NCBI GenBank assembly: GCA_002917075.1
Contig: NTMA01000016.1
Coordinates: forward strand, 1-64,000
Direction: 5' to 3'
DNA: 64,000 bases
Origin: Hawksworthiomyces lignivorus
Lineage: Eukaryota; Ascomycota; Sordariomycetes; Ophiostomatales; Ophiostomataceae
Shown here: one piece after another, positions 43,690 through 53,676 of the stretch
Position numbering within the stretch: the first letter of the stretch is position 1
How the letters are laid out: every line of letters begins with the position of its first letter
Notes under the pieces: model-generated
Told to the model about the DNA's origin: nothing
What the model saw: only the letters and a program-made list of their open reading frames with translations
Databases searched by the model: none
Program-made: the position numbers and the translations under genes

Positions 43690-45414
43690 TTACTTGTCCA
43701 TATTATCAAGAGATGCCTTCTTCGCTCCTGACTTTGGTTTGAGGTGTTGCTTCGCAACAAAAATCAAACTAAGGAGGAGGCCGAGGCCAGCCAGGCCAAC
43801 CGAAAACCAAAGAGCTCCACGATAGCCAAGCAACCGTTCCTCCGCCGTGCGCCCACCGTCGTTAATGCTGGTCTCGATGGTGCCAGCAAATCCAAGCCCT
43901 AGCGAGATGCTGTAGTTCACCACAGTCATGACGATGCTGGCGCCCATGCCCTGGACTTCTGGAGGGACAGCACTGGAGAAGATTATGGCGGCGGCGGGAA
44001 ACGAGGTATCCATGCCGACAGTGATGACAAGCACGCTGAAAAAGTAATAGGTCCAGTATATCGAGTTGGGAGGGCGGGTGGCAGCAAGGATGGAGCCGAC
44101 GGTGTAGGCAACCTGACCACAGACCATGATCCACGAAGCGGGCACCTTTCCCATAAGCTTCCCAACAGCCAAGGCGGAGATGAGTCCTGAAGGAATGACA
44201 GGGACGAACCAGGCTGCCATTTGCAGTGGAGTGTTGTGCCCTATGTCCAGTGCGACCTGCCCGATGTAGAAAACCTTGTGCGCGCATACATATTAGGACG
44301 GCGTTTCTCGTTATGAGTGGTGCCAAGAAGGAGAACGCAAGAGACTTACCCAGATTCCAAAGCAAGCCCAACCCGTCGCCGAACACGCGACCACGAAGGC
44401 GATGTCAGAATTGAACACCGCGACGGGCAGAATGGGCTGCTGCGCCTGGTACAGCTCAATGTACAAGAATACGGCAGCAAATAGGACGCCGAGGATCAAG
44501 CACGTATACACATAGGGCTGGCGCCAGCCGGCAACGACGGCCTGGTTCCATGCGAAGTTGAACAAGACCAGAGCGGCTACACCGGTCAGGCCGCCAGGAA
44601 TGTCCAGGTCGACAAGCCGCTCCCGCAGCGTGCGGCCTCGCGACGCAGGCACCGGCAGCGCGGGAATGGACCAGGCGGCAAAGGCGGCGACGCAGGCCAG
44701 GGCAACCGCCTGGGACCAGTAGATCCAGGGCCACCAGGCGAGCTGGGCGAAGAGGCCGCCAAAGAAGAAGCCGGCGATGGCGCCAAAGGGCGCGGCGCTG
44801 CCGAACCAGGCGAAGGCCATGTTGCGCCTGGAGGGCGAGAAGGCTCTACCGAGGATGGCCAGCGAGTTGGGCAGGACGAGGGCGGGGCCCATGCCCTGGA
44901 AGACGCGGGCGAAGACGAAGAGCACGTGGGTGGTGGCATAGACCGAGAGGCCTGCGACCAGGGACCAGAGCGCGAACCAGACGGTGCCGGCCACGAACAT
45001 GCGCTTGTTTCCAAACTCGTCGCCCAGGCGGCCGCCGATCAGGATGAAGGTGCCGATGGTGAGGCTGTAGCCGGCGATCAGCCACGAGAGCTGGCCGGGA
45101 TTTGTGACGCCAAACGAAGCGCCAATTATGTTGACCGTGCAGAGCGTGTTGCCGAGGCCTACTTGGTTGTTGAACATGGACGTGCAGATGGTGGCGACAA
45201 AGACGGCATAGCGAACACCAGAAAGGCTGTCCGCCGGGTACCTGAATTCGCCATTTGTACCTGGATCCGAGTTTGTAATTTTTTCCTCGTCTAGAGGAAG
45301 CTGCCTGCTGTGTCCTAGATGTAATTTACCACTGTTTGGGGTTTGCGATCCTAGGTTGTCTACATCAGACTCGTCTCTGACGAGAGTTGCAGCAACATCC
45401 TCTGATGACGACAT
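43690..45414 (-). CDS. MFS drug/proton antiporter, DHA2 (ATR1-like)
   Basis: About 549 residues in two exons (45414-44350 and 44274-43690), starting MSSSEDVAATLVRDESD. The hydrophilic N-terminus of about 70 residues precedes 12-14 membrane segments. Family features include TNPGQLSWLIAGYSLTIGTF, IGGRLGDEFGNKRMFVAG (loop 2-3 motif A) and FARVFQGMGPALVLPNSLAI (motif C-like region), which resemble fungal aminotriazole-resistance/ATR1-type exporters. The second exon opens VFYIGQVALDIGHNTPLQ and contains VQGMGASIVMTVVNYSISLG. It presumably exports toxic compounds or metabolites at the plasma membrane; the substrate is unknown. Divergent from a zinc-cluster regulator with a palindrome between them. 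Confidence 0.88.
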
Positions 45415-46291
45415 GGCTACTCTGGGTGGTATTGGCAACCTGACAACTGTGCCCTCAAAATGAACAGGGCCTTAGCATGGCTCTTCGAATAGGCAGAGAC
45501 TTGCGCTGCCATGTTGACAAGATTGCGTCTCTTATAAAGCGAGGAGGCAAAACGTATTATAAATTCACATATTATTGTGAGCATCTATGAAAATAAATAA
45601 CCAGAGCACTCCGTGATGTGGTCATCCAATTCGGACATCACGACCTTGGGCACTGCAAATTTGTCTACAGTGTCTATCCTGGGCATGTTAGACGTACTTT
45701 GATTTGGATGAAACAGGGACCAGGAGCATTTACATGGGTTTCTGGTCCGTAGCAGGAGTGTATTGCTACGCCGGAGAAAGATGGTCGTCACGTGTAGACC
45801 ACCGGAGCCCGGTGGTCCTCCGGAGTTTTGGAGTTTTTAGTCTCCGAAAAGGAGTGCAACCCATGTGGGGCGGGTCAGACCAGCTTATTCAACCGAACGG
45901 TTTTTGCTTTTTCTCTAATACACACGTCTCGACTGCCAGGCTCTTCCCCATTTTTCTTTTGTATTGTATGGGGCGGTCCTCCTCTCAGGGTCGTTTTGGG
46001 ATTGCGAACTTGTCATTGGATTTATTTTCCTTGCTGTTCCGGGACGAGCATCGATCAATGGAGCCGCGGACTTCAACAGCTTCCTCTGGAGGATGAAGAA
46101 TTGCCTGCCTCTTTTTACTTTTGCGCCAACAAGCTGATACGCTGGTATACGAGGGTCCAAGAGTACCGTTACTAATCCGTCTTCTGCTCGCTGCCCTGAG
46201 TTCGCGGCCTACAAACTTGCCATCCTTGGCCGCCTCCCCCTAGGCCTTCACAGACATTATTTTTTTTTGATAAATCAAATATGAATTTGTG
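45415..46291. promoter_or_regulatory. divergent promoter MFS exporter / regulator
   Basis: An 877-bp shared spacer. The striking element is the CGG palindrome at 45798-45816, followed at once by CTCCGGAG (45818-45825). The rest shows no coding signal. Confidence 0.55.
45798..45816. promoter_or_regulatory. perfect palindrome ACCACCG-N5-CGGTGGT
   Basis: A 19-bp perfect inverted repeat with outward everted/inverted CGG-CCG triplets (CCG-N5-CGG core), followed 2 bp later by the palindrome CTCCGGAG. Zinc-cluster dimers bind paired CGG triplets with fixed spacing. It lies 384 bp from the exporter start and 476 bp from the regulator start, so it is a candidate operator for both. Confidence 0.5.
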
Positions 46292-48151
46292 ATGGATGCA
46301 CCGGCCGTTTTTGTACCTGGTGCTACTGCACAATTTATTTGCGACCAGTGCTCCAAGTCCTACCAGCGACGTATGTTTTTGCCCGCCCCTCAACACTCGG
46401 TGTATAATGCCCCCCTATGCACTGCGCTTCCTTCCCCCTTCTTCTCTCTGTCGTGTTACTGATCTAGTTGCGCGGCCTGGCTGGAACAGATGACCTTCTC
46501 ATGCGGCACAGTCGAAGATGCAAGGGGCCGCGACAAGTGAAGAGCCGGCGCAAGGCGTGCTATGCGTGCGTGCAGGCCAAGGCCAAGTGCTGCCACACGC
46601 AGCCCAACTGCAGCCGCTGCGAGAAGCGGGGCATCTCGTGCATGTACTACTCGATGACGCCGCCGGACTCCGCCGCTGAGGAGTCGGAGGGCAGCAGTCA
46701 TCCGCTATCCGCCCCGCAGCAGTCGCCCTCCGCCGCGGCGGAGCCGTTTGGCACCGAGGAGCTGGCGTTTCACCTGCAGCCGCAGACCTGGGAGTTTACG
46801 CCCCCCTCGTACTCGCTGGAGAACTTTGACATCAGCCTGCACGACATGGTCGAGGTGCCGGCCGTTTCCCGCAGCATCGACTACGGCGCCACGTCGCGAC
46901 CCGCCACCGTCCACTGCGCCGGCCAGGACTTCGGATCGTCCGGCGATCTCGGGTCTTCTCTGCTCACGGCAGACGGGTGGACGAACATCGTGGTCCCACC
47001 GTTCGCCAGCGACAGATCTCCGTCCAGTCTTGTCACAGGCAGCGCGGCAGCGTCGGACCCGCTGCTGGCACCCATCCGGGTCTTGTACGAATACCCGCTG
47101 CTGCTCACCCGGGACTCCTTCACCTCTCCTCTTCTTCACCTTGGCATGTACGAGCTATACAACAATGTGGCGCCGGACATGTCGTACCTGCCCCAGTCGT
47201 CCATGGCCATATGCTGCTGCACCTCCCTCCAATTGTCCAACACCAACCAGTTTATGAAGCGTGCCATCGACGCGGCGCGGCAGAGACTGGTTGGCTCTTT
47301 TGTATGCAGCGCATCCCCCTCCCTTCCATTATCTGCTTGTTTGAATGACACTGACTAATATGACCAGCAGTCGACTCTCGAATGTCTGCAAAAGTGGGAC
47401 GCCCTGCACGCCATGCTCATCTACGACAGCCTAGACTTGAAAGAACGCCTAAACGACGAATCCGAACGGTGGAAGCACGATCCTCGTGTCATTGGCATGG
47501 GCTCGCCGTTTCTGCGACAGGTATAGTATTCCCGATAGCTTTTTTTTTTTTTTTTTTTTTTAGCTTGGTCTAATTTTTCCTCCATCGTGTCCAGCATATT
47601 CGTATGCAGACTGCTAACCGCTCGTTAATATACAGATGGTAAAAAGCTATCTAACCTCATACCCCCGGATTCTCAGCCTCGATGTTTCTGTTTTCTGGGA
47701 TCCAAGCTCCATACCGTGCGCAGCACCCAAATCCTCCTGGACAAGATGGCGGATTACCGAAACGGCAAGGCGGACCGTGTTCTTCGCCAACATGATCAAC
47801 TTCTACAGCAACCGCGACGTCAAGAGAAAAGCACAGCTGCCATTTTACGAGCCATTAAACGACGACATGATCCTGGACATGCCCCTGCCGTGCAGCCACG
47901 AGGCGTGGGAGGCGCGCAGCGAAAAGGACTGGGAGCTTGCGGTCAAAACACGAGCCTTCAGCGGCCAGATGGCCGGTGCCAGCATCTGCGGTGCCGATGG
48001 CACGCCGCTGTTTGGACCAACACTGAGGGCGACCTTTTTAAAATCGGACAAGAAGCTCATCCAGAGCACGATTGGAAGTGCCATTGGCTTCAACGATTCT
48101 GACGATTTAGCTCGACTGATTGTATTTTCGGCTTGCGAGCAGTTTGCCTAG
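46292..48151 (+). CDS. C2HC zinc finger + Zn2Cys6 transcription factor
   Basis: About 518 residues in four exons: 46292-46370, 46490-47301, 47371-47520 and 47636-48151. Splicing the first short exon (MDAPAVFVPGATAQFICDQC) to the second completes a finger CDQCSKSYQRHDLLMRHSRRC, a C2H2-like finger in which the last ligand is Cys. A Zn2Cys6 cluster follows at once: CYACVQAKAKC and CSRCEKRGISC. The C-terminal regulator domain includes LYEYPLLLTRDSFTSPLL, RWKHDPRVIGMGSPFL and WRITETARRTVFFANMINF. Dual-finger regulators of this type occur next to metabolite and efflux genes in ascomycetes. It is divergent from an MFS exporter and may control it. The third intron has a T22 run; an alternative acceptor (CAG three bases earlier) exists at exon 3. 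Confidence 0.85.
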
Positions 48152-48751
48152 GCGGCAATGCGGATATGAACCTTTATGGAACGTTATATATGATTTTTTT
48201 TCCTTGTCACAGCTGAGCGCCATGTACCTCCTCATGGAGCCCATACGGCCGATATTTTCTACTGTTTATATTTTACGTTTGGTTGTCTTCATATGTTTTT
48301 CTCTTTTCTGATGTTTTCTGTGTTTCAGGCATGCATGTTTAACTGGGGTTCTTCACTACATGGGGGCTACGGCAGAATTAAGGCGTTTTCGTTTGCGATA
48401 TAACATGTCATAGCCATATCACAGCTGGAAAATTTAAGAGCTACAAGCGCTAACAACAGCTCTAAGAGCCGTAGAGAGTATAGAGTAATTACAGTTACAT
48501 ATTGTGAAATTGTAGCGCTGAGTGAAAGGTCTAATGAGGGCCACTTACTACGGAGTACGCTAAGCAGTGCCTATCTAGCGCTAGCTGATAAAGGCAATGC
48601 TTATCGATAAGAAAAAAAGATAATTTTTTTTTTTTTTTTTTTTTTTGGTGATGGAGGGGTCCAACTTCAGCGCCGCTGAAAGAAAAGCCTACAACCCCCA
48701 CAGTCCTGTCTTCTCTCATATGACCACGGACAGCCAACTCCAGCTTCAGTC
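48152..48751. other. intergenic, includes T22 run
   Basis: The 3' flank of the regulator and promoter of RRB1. A T22 run sits at 48625-48646, about 105 bp before the RRB1 start. Several TAGCGCTA-like words occur between 48430 and 48560. No gene is seen. Confidence 0.5.
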
Positions 48752-50336
48752 ATGTCGAAGCGCACAGCTGACGAGGAAATAGGCGGCGCGCCTCTCAAGG
48801 GCGGCGACCGGCCCATGGAGATCGACGATGACCACGAGATGGGTGAATTCGAAGACGAGTTTGAGGACGAGTTCAGCGAAGATGAGATCATCGAAGCTGG
48901 CGTGGACGGTCGCCCAGATGCCGAGCGCGAGGCAGAGGAAAAGGCGGGTACGTATGGAAAACAACCTATTCGTTCGATCCTGACAAGTGTGCTTTCGTCT
49001 TGCTAACTCGTGGGACGAATGGACTGCAGCTGCCATGGACGTCGACAACACGCCCGGCACGTTCATCGTCGGGCGCACGAAGCTCGAACCAGGCCAGGTC
49101 CTGGCCCCCGACCCCAGCGCCTACGATATGCTGCACAGCCTCAACACGCCGTGGCCGTGCCTCTCGTTTGACTTTGTGCGCGACCAGCTGGGCGACGGCC
49201 GCAAGAGCTACCCGGCCACCATGTACACCGTGGCGGGCACGCAGGCGCAGTCGGCCAAGGCGAGCGAGAACCAGCTGATGGTGCTCAAGTTCAGCGGGCT
49301 GGGCAAGATGCAAAAGGACGACGACTCGGACTCGGACGACGACGGCGAGGACGACGACGGCGCCGAGGACAGCGAGCCGATCCTCGAGTCCAAGACGATC
49401 CCGCTGAGCTCGACGACCAACCGCATCCGCGCGCACCAGGTGCCGTCGGCGGACCCGACGCAGCCGCCGCGGACGCTGACGGCGTCCATGACCGAGTCGA
49501 CCAACGTCTTCGTGCACGACATCACGCCGCACCTGGCCTCGTTCGACACGCCCGGCGCCCTGGTCACGCCGCAGCAGAACAAGCCCGTGTGCACCATCCG
49601 CGCCCACAAGGCCGAGGGCTACGCGCTGGACTGGTCGCCGCTGCACGCCGCCGGCCGCCTGCTGACGGGCGACAACGACGGCGTCATCTACGTCACCACG
49701 CGCACCGACGGCGGCGGCTTCGTCACCGACACCCGGCCGTTTCAGGGCCACACCAGCAGCGTCGAGGAGATCCAGTGGAGCCCGTCCGAGGCGTCCGTGT
49801 TCGCGTCCGCCTCGAGCGACGGCACCATCCGCGTCTGGGACGTCCGCAGCAAGAGCCGCCGCCCCGCCATCAGCATGCAGGTCAGCGACGTCGACGTCAA
49901 CGTCATGAGCTGGTCGCGCCAGACCACCCACCTGCTGGCCTCGGGCGCCGACGACGGCGTCTGGGGCGTCTGGGACCTGCGCCAGTGGAAGCCCACCGCC
50001 GCCGCTGGCGCCGCCGCCGCCCAGCCCCAGCGCGCCAGCCCCATCGCCAGCTTCAGCTACCACAAGGAGCAGATCACCAGCGTCGAGTGGCACCCCACCG
50101 ACGACAGCATCGTCGCCGTCGCCGCCGGCGACAACACCGTCACCCTCTGGGACCTGGCCGTCGAGCTCGACGACGAGGAGAGCCGCGACACCGCCGGCGT
50201 CCAGGACGTGCCCCCGCAGCTGCTCTTCGTCCACTACCACTCCAACGTCAAGGAGGTGCACTGGCACCCCCAGATCCCTGGCGTCCTGGTCGCCACCGGC
50301 GACGAGTTCAGCGTCTTCAAGACCATCAGCGTCTAG
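48752..50336 (+). CDS. RRB1: RRB1/GRWD1 ribosome-assembly WD40 protein
   Basis: About 500 residues in two exons (48752-48947, 49030-50336). An acidic N-terminus (MGEFEDEFEDEFSEDEII) is followed by the GRWD1/RRB1 signature AYDMLHSLNTPWPCLSFD and a second acidic loop (DDDSDSDDDGEDDDG). WD repeats follow: KAEGYALDWSP, GHTSSVEEIQWSPSEASVFA with TIRVWDVR, LASGADDGVWGVWDLR, and ITSVEWHPTDDSIVAVA with TVTLWDL. The end is VKEVHWHPQIPGVLVATGDE. The yeast orthologue is a nucleolar chaperone of ribosomal protein L3. The exon is very GC-rich at third positions, which leaves a long empty antisense frame. Confidence 0.94.
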
Positions 50337-51257
50337 AGTGCTCTTAGTTTGCATCTGTGTCTCTGCTTCCCGTCTGCTCGCTGTCTTATCGGCCGCAGCA
50401 GATAACCTGTTCTTGCTTTATGGGATGTTTGGTGGGAGATCTTCATTAGATAGTCAGGGGCGTCACTCGAATTTTTTGCTTAGGTCGGAAAAGTTTAATC
50501 TCATGTCATCTTTCGAATAGAAAGCCTCAAAACACAAAATTGTTCAAAAAAAAAAAAGCCCCAGTTAATGGTGACGAGGTATATATATGGCCCACGAGGC
50601 AATATTCGTTCTGACAACGTAGTTTAGCTAAAAGCTGTATGAATACATAAATATCGTAGCCATTGTATTATCTTTCATTACTTCATCGGCTTCTGCTTTT
50701 TGTTTAATTCCATTCCCTCAAATTAATAGTCGAAAATAAGGATTCATAAAAAAAAAAATGACAACTCCTGTATTCCAACACGCATTTGTCGTAGCGCAAA
50801 TCGTCTACCCAATCCAGCAGCTATGCTATTCCAGTTTGCCTCAACAGCCAGCACCATTAATTATCTACCACCACCAGCAGGAACAGCTCCAGCAGCAATC
50901 CAATGCTCTCTGCAGAAGTGACTCAGCCTGCTGGATGCATCGGCCACCGGGAGAGATCATGAAGTTGGCCTCGCCTCCACCAGGCCGCCCGGGCCAGTGG
51001 GTTCGGTGGGCAGATGGGAGAATTACCTGGTTAGCTGCACCAGCTGAAGAGCTTTGAAATATCTTTGATATTAAAGAGTGAGCACTGTTCTCATGATGAA
51101 AGAAGACCCCGACACAGTGACAAATACGCCTTACAGGCACATAGCTATGATAAATTTATTCCAATATTACAAGCCATTCATTTTAAAATTATGGTGCTTA
51201 TGCTGTTCAAATGTACATTTGATTTGATAGAGTTTTCCGTGCCGCCGGTATCAGCTC
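50337..51257. other. intergenic, small open frame
   Basis: The 3' flanks of RRB1 and the facing esterase gene. It has A/T runs and a 99-residue ATG-initiated frame (50758-51057, listed separately). I searched for a cellulose-binding exon for the esterase and saw none. Confidence 0.5.
50758..51057 (+). CDS. possible small hypothetical protein, 99 aa
   Basis: True ATG after an A10 run; begins MTTPVFQHAFVVAQIVYPIQ, has a Gln-rich middle (HHQQEQLQQQSN) and ends RWADGRITWLAAPAEEL. The C-terminal half (PPPGRPGQWVRWADGRITW) looks protein-like. No family is recognised. The frame lies in the interval between two convergent genes, and nothing else supports expression. Confidence 0.25.
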   Translation: MTTPVFQHAFVVAQIVYPIQQLCYSSLPQQPAPLIIYHHQQEQLQQQSNALCRSDSACWMHRPPGEIMKLASPPPGRPGQWVRWADGRITWLAAPAEEL

Positions 51258-52283
51258 TCATGACTTACCGGCTGTCGTTGCATTTGAGGCCCCGGGTCCG
51301 CCCTTGCCCCACTGGAAACAGCTGCTGCCCGTGCAGGCGAGATCGAACCAGGCGATGGTGACGGCCTCCTGCACGGGGATGTTGTGCGACACGCCGGCCG
51401 CGCTATACGCCTCGAACCAGTCGTGGTCGCCGTACACCGTCTTGGTCCAGCCCTTGAGCGGCGTGTCAGGCGTCGTCGACGTCGGCGTGTCGCTGTAGCC
51501 GAACACTGCGTTCCACTCTTTGACCTCCTCCTTGAAGCAGTTGTAATTGAGCGTCTCGTCCGCGGTGCCGTGGAAGATCTGCATCTTGGGGCGCCATCCC
51601 ACCACTGCCGCTGAGCTGCCGCCACCGCTGTTTGCGTAGCTAGGATAGGCCGCCAGCACTTGTGCGGCCCACTCGGCGCCTGTGTGCTGGAGTTTTCCCT
51701 TGGCACAGTCGTCGCTCCAGTAGTCAAATGAGGCCGTCGTGTTCGGGACGGGTGACCGGAAGCAGCCAAAGGGCACGCCCGAGAAGGCGGATCCAGCTGC
51801 AAACACGTCCGGGTACGCGCCGATCAGCGTACTGGTCATCATGGCGCCCGACGACACGCCCGTGACGAACACGCGCCGCGGATCCGCCTGGTACTTGGCC
51901 AGCGTGTAGTTGACCATGCTGACGATGCCCAGGCTGTCGCCGCCGCCCATGTGCGTGAGCGTCTGCCGCGACGACACGTCCCAGCAGTGGTCCGAGGTGT
52001 GAGGCGAGTCTGGGTAGATAACAATGTAGCCGTACTTGCTCGCCAGCGTGGCAAACTGCGAGCCCTTGTACGCAGCATCGGCGCTTCCGTGGCACCAGTG
52101 GGGGTTGACCAAGATGGGCGGGTTGGCTGGCAGCTTGTCGGGGACGTATATGTAGAAGCCCACGTTGGTCGGGTTATTTTCCAGGGTTGCGGTCACTTTT
52201 TGGATCGAAGCGGCTAGCCCTGTTGCCGGCATGCATAACAAGACGGCTAAGAAGAGCCTCCATGGCTGAAATAAGCCTGCCAT
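51258..52283 (-). CDS. axe1: acetyl xylan esterase, CE1
   Basis: 341 residues, intronless as read, with a signal peptide (MAGLFQPWRLFLAVLLCMPA). It matches fungal AXE1 of family CE1: YVPDKLPANPPILVNPHWCH, IYPDSPHTSDHCWDVSS, nucleophile Ser in VFVTGVSSGAMMTS, IFHGTADETLNY, GDHDWFEAYSAAGVSHNIPV with the catalytic His, and WFDLACTGSSCFQWG. It removes acetyl groups from xylan outside the cell. The frame closes as GGTAAGTCATGA: the TGA lies inside a consensus splice donor, so a C-terminal exon (linker and CBM1 in several relatives) may once have existed. The catalytic domain is complete. Confidence 0.93.
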   Translation of the reverse strand: MAGLFQPWRLFLAVLLCMPATGLAASIQKVTATLENNPTNVGFYIYVPDKLPANPPILVNPHWCHGSADAAYKGSQFATLASKYGYIVIYPDSPHTSDHCWDVSSRQTLTHMGGGDSLGIVSMVNYTLAKYQADPRRVFVTGVSSGAMMTSTLIGAYPDVFAAGSAFSGVPFGCFRSPVPNTTASFDYWSDDCAKGKLQHTGAEWAAQVLAAYPSYANSGGGSSAAVVGWRPKMQIFHGTADETLNYNCFKEEVKEWNAVFGYSDTPTSTTPDTPLKGWTKTVYGDHDWFEAYSAAGVSHNIPVQEAVTIAWFDLACTGSSCFQWGKGGPGASNATTAGKS

Positions 52284-52837
52284 GATGAAAGACTGTGGCA
52301 GGTTTTTTGACGAGACAAGTCCCAGAATTCTCTGCTTTCCTGTTTCCGCTCAAACAAATCAAAAATAACGAACGGAAAGGGAAGAGATTCAAAAAGGCCA
52401 ACAAAATCATTCTTTCAACGTTTTATAAGTCTTTCAAGCTGAAAATTGTTTACTTTCAAGGTTACAGGAGTGATGCTGGAGAACGGAGGCGTTTGCTCCG
52501 CCCAACTGGGAAACGGCTAAAGAAAAGGAGGTTCGGATTAGCAACCGACTTCCATTCAGTTCGCTTACAAGAATTGGCTTGCTCACCTGTCTTGATCCAG
52601 TAGCGGAATGGAGAGTAATCGCTTCTTATTTTTTATTTTTATTTGTTTTGTTCATATATGTTTAAAATTGTAAAACGAAAGCAGCGAAGGAGTGCCATTA
52701 AAGGCATTGACTGTCCACAGTACTATGGTGAGGCAGCTCGGCGTAGGTATTCGACAAGTACTCGACATCAGTGTCCAATTTCATTGTTTTTTCATATAAT
52801 CTATTATCCGTTTCCTCATTATAATACATTTCTTAAT
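52284..52837. other. intergenic, nothing recognised
   Basis: Between the esterase start and the SDR stop. A/T-rich with no gene or clear element. Confidence 0.55.
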
Positions 52838-53676
52838 CTAGCAGTGCCAGCCGCCGTCGACGGATATCGTGGCGCCCGAGATGTAGGTTGACTCGTCGCT
52901 CAATAAGAAGGCAATGAGAGGCGCTACTTCGTCCGGACGGCCGGGACGCTTCAGCGCCGCTACCATAACCTCGTTCGGGTCGTTCTCGGTGCTGACCTTG
53001 GCCGCATTTCTTGACATGGGGGTGTCGATCCAGCCACTAGATGGCCCAGGTAAGTAAAACGTCAAGATGACAAAGACGCCCAGACGGAAGAGAGATATGA
53101 AGGGAGAGCCTCTTACGGATTGATGGCGTTCACGCGAATACCACGGCCGCCAAACTCCTTCGCTACGGACCGTGTCAGACCGGTAACGGCATGCTTCGAC
53201 GCCGAGTAGACGGCATTCTTGGATCGGCCGGTATGGCCCGCAATGGACGACGCGTTGACAATGGAGCCGCTGTCAGCGATTACCTGGGTCTGCGCTTTCA
53301 AGCAGTGTGCGACGCCCAGCGTGTTGATGCCCATCACAAAATCCCAGTCCTCGAAATCCTGTTCCGCAATCGTTGTGAAGTTTCTAGGGACTACACCGGC
53401 CAGGTTGGCCGCACCGTCGAGCTTGCCGAGCTTGGCAACGGTCTCCTGGATCCAATTATGCACCTGGTCCCAGTTGCGCACATCCACGGTGAAAACGAGG
53501 ACCTTGGCGTCTTTGTTCTTGGCTAGGATTTCAGCTTGGACCCTTTTCAGAGCCTCCTCCTGCACGTCGGCTAGGGAGATTGCAGCGCCGCGGGCTGCGA
53601 GCAGGTGTGCCGTAGCCTCACCGATGCCAGAGGCGGCACCCGTCAACGCAATGACTTTCCCTTCAAGACTTGCCAT
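52838..53676 (-). CDS. short-chain dehydrogenase/reductase
   Basis: 252 residues in two exons (53676-53117 and 53036-52838), a classical SDR length. Visible are the cofactor motif [16 protein letters not shown] (TGxxxGIG), a Asp in [10 protein letters not shown] at the position that favours NAD(H), [12 protein letters not shown] (NxAG variant of NNAG), and the catalytic Ser-Tyr-Lys set in [16 protein letters not shown] and [10 protein letters not shown]. The C-terminus has [11 protein letters not shown] and [15 protein letters not shown]. The intron splits the NP|GW motif after two bases of the Pro codon. The substrate is unknown. It faces no obvious pathway partner. Confidence 0.9.

Noticed and set aside
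33580..48151. A secondary-metabolite cluster around the two regulators and the MFS exporter
   Set aside because: No core synthase (PKS, NRPS, terpene synthase) or tailoring enzymes are found between 29 and 48 kb.
48966..50354. 462-codon open frame antisense to RRB1
   Set aside because: It arises from the extreme G/C third-position bias of the RRB1 exon; the product is low-complexity and Gly/Val/Asp-rich with no domain, while the sense strand has clear WD40 repeats.
50865..51140. Cellulose-binding module exon for the acetyl xylan esterase
   Set aside because: The minus-strand frame there lacks the CBM1 cysteine and aromatic pattern.
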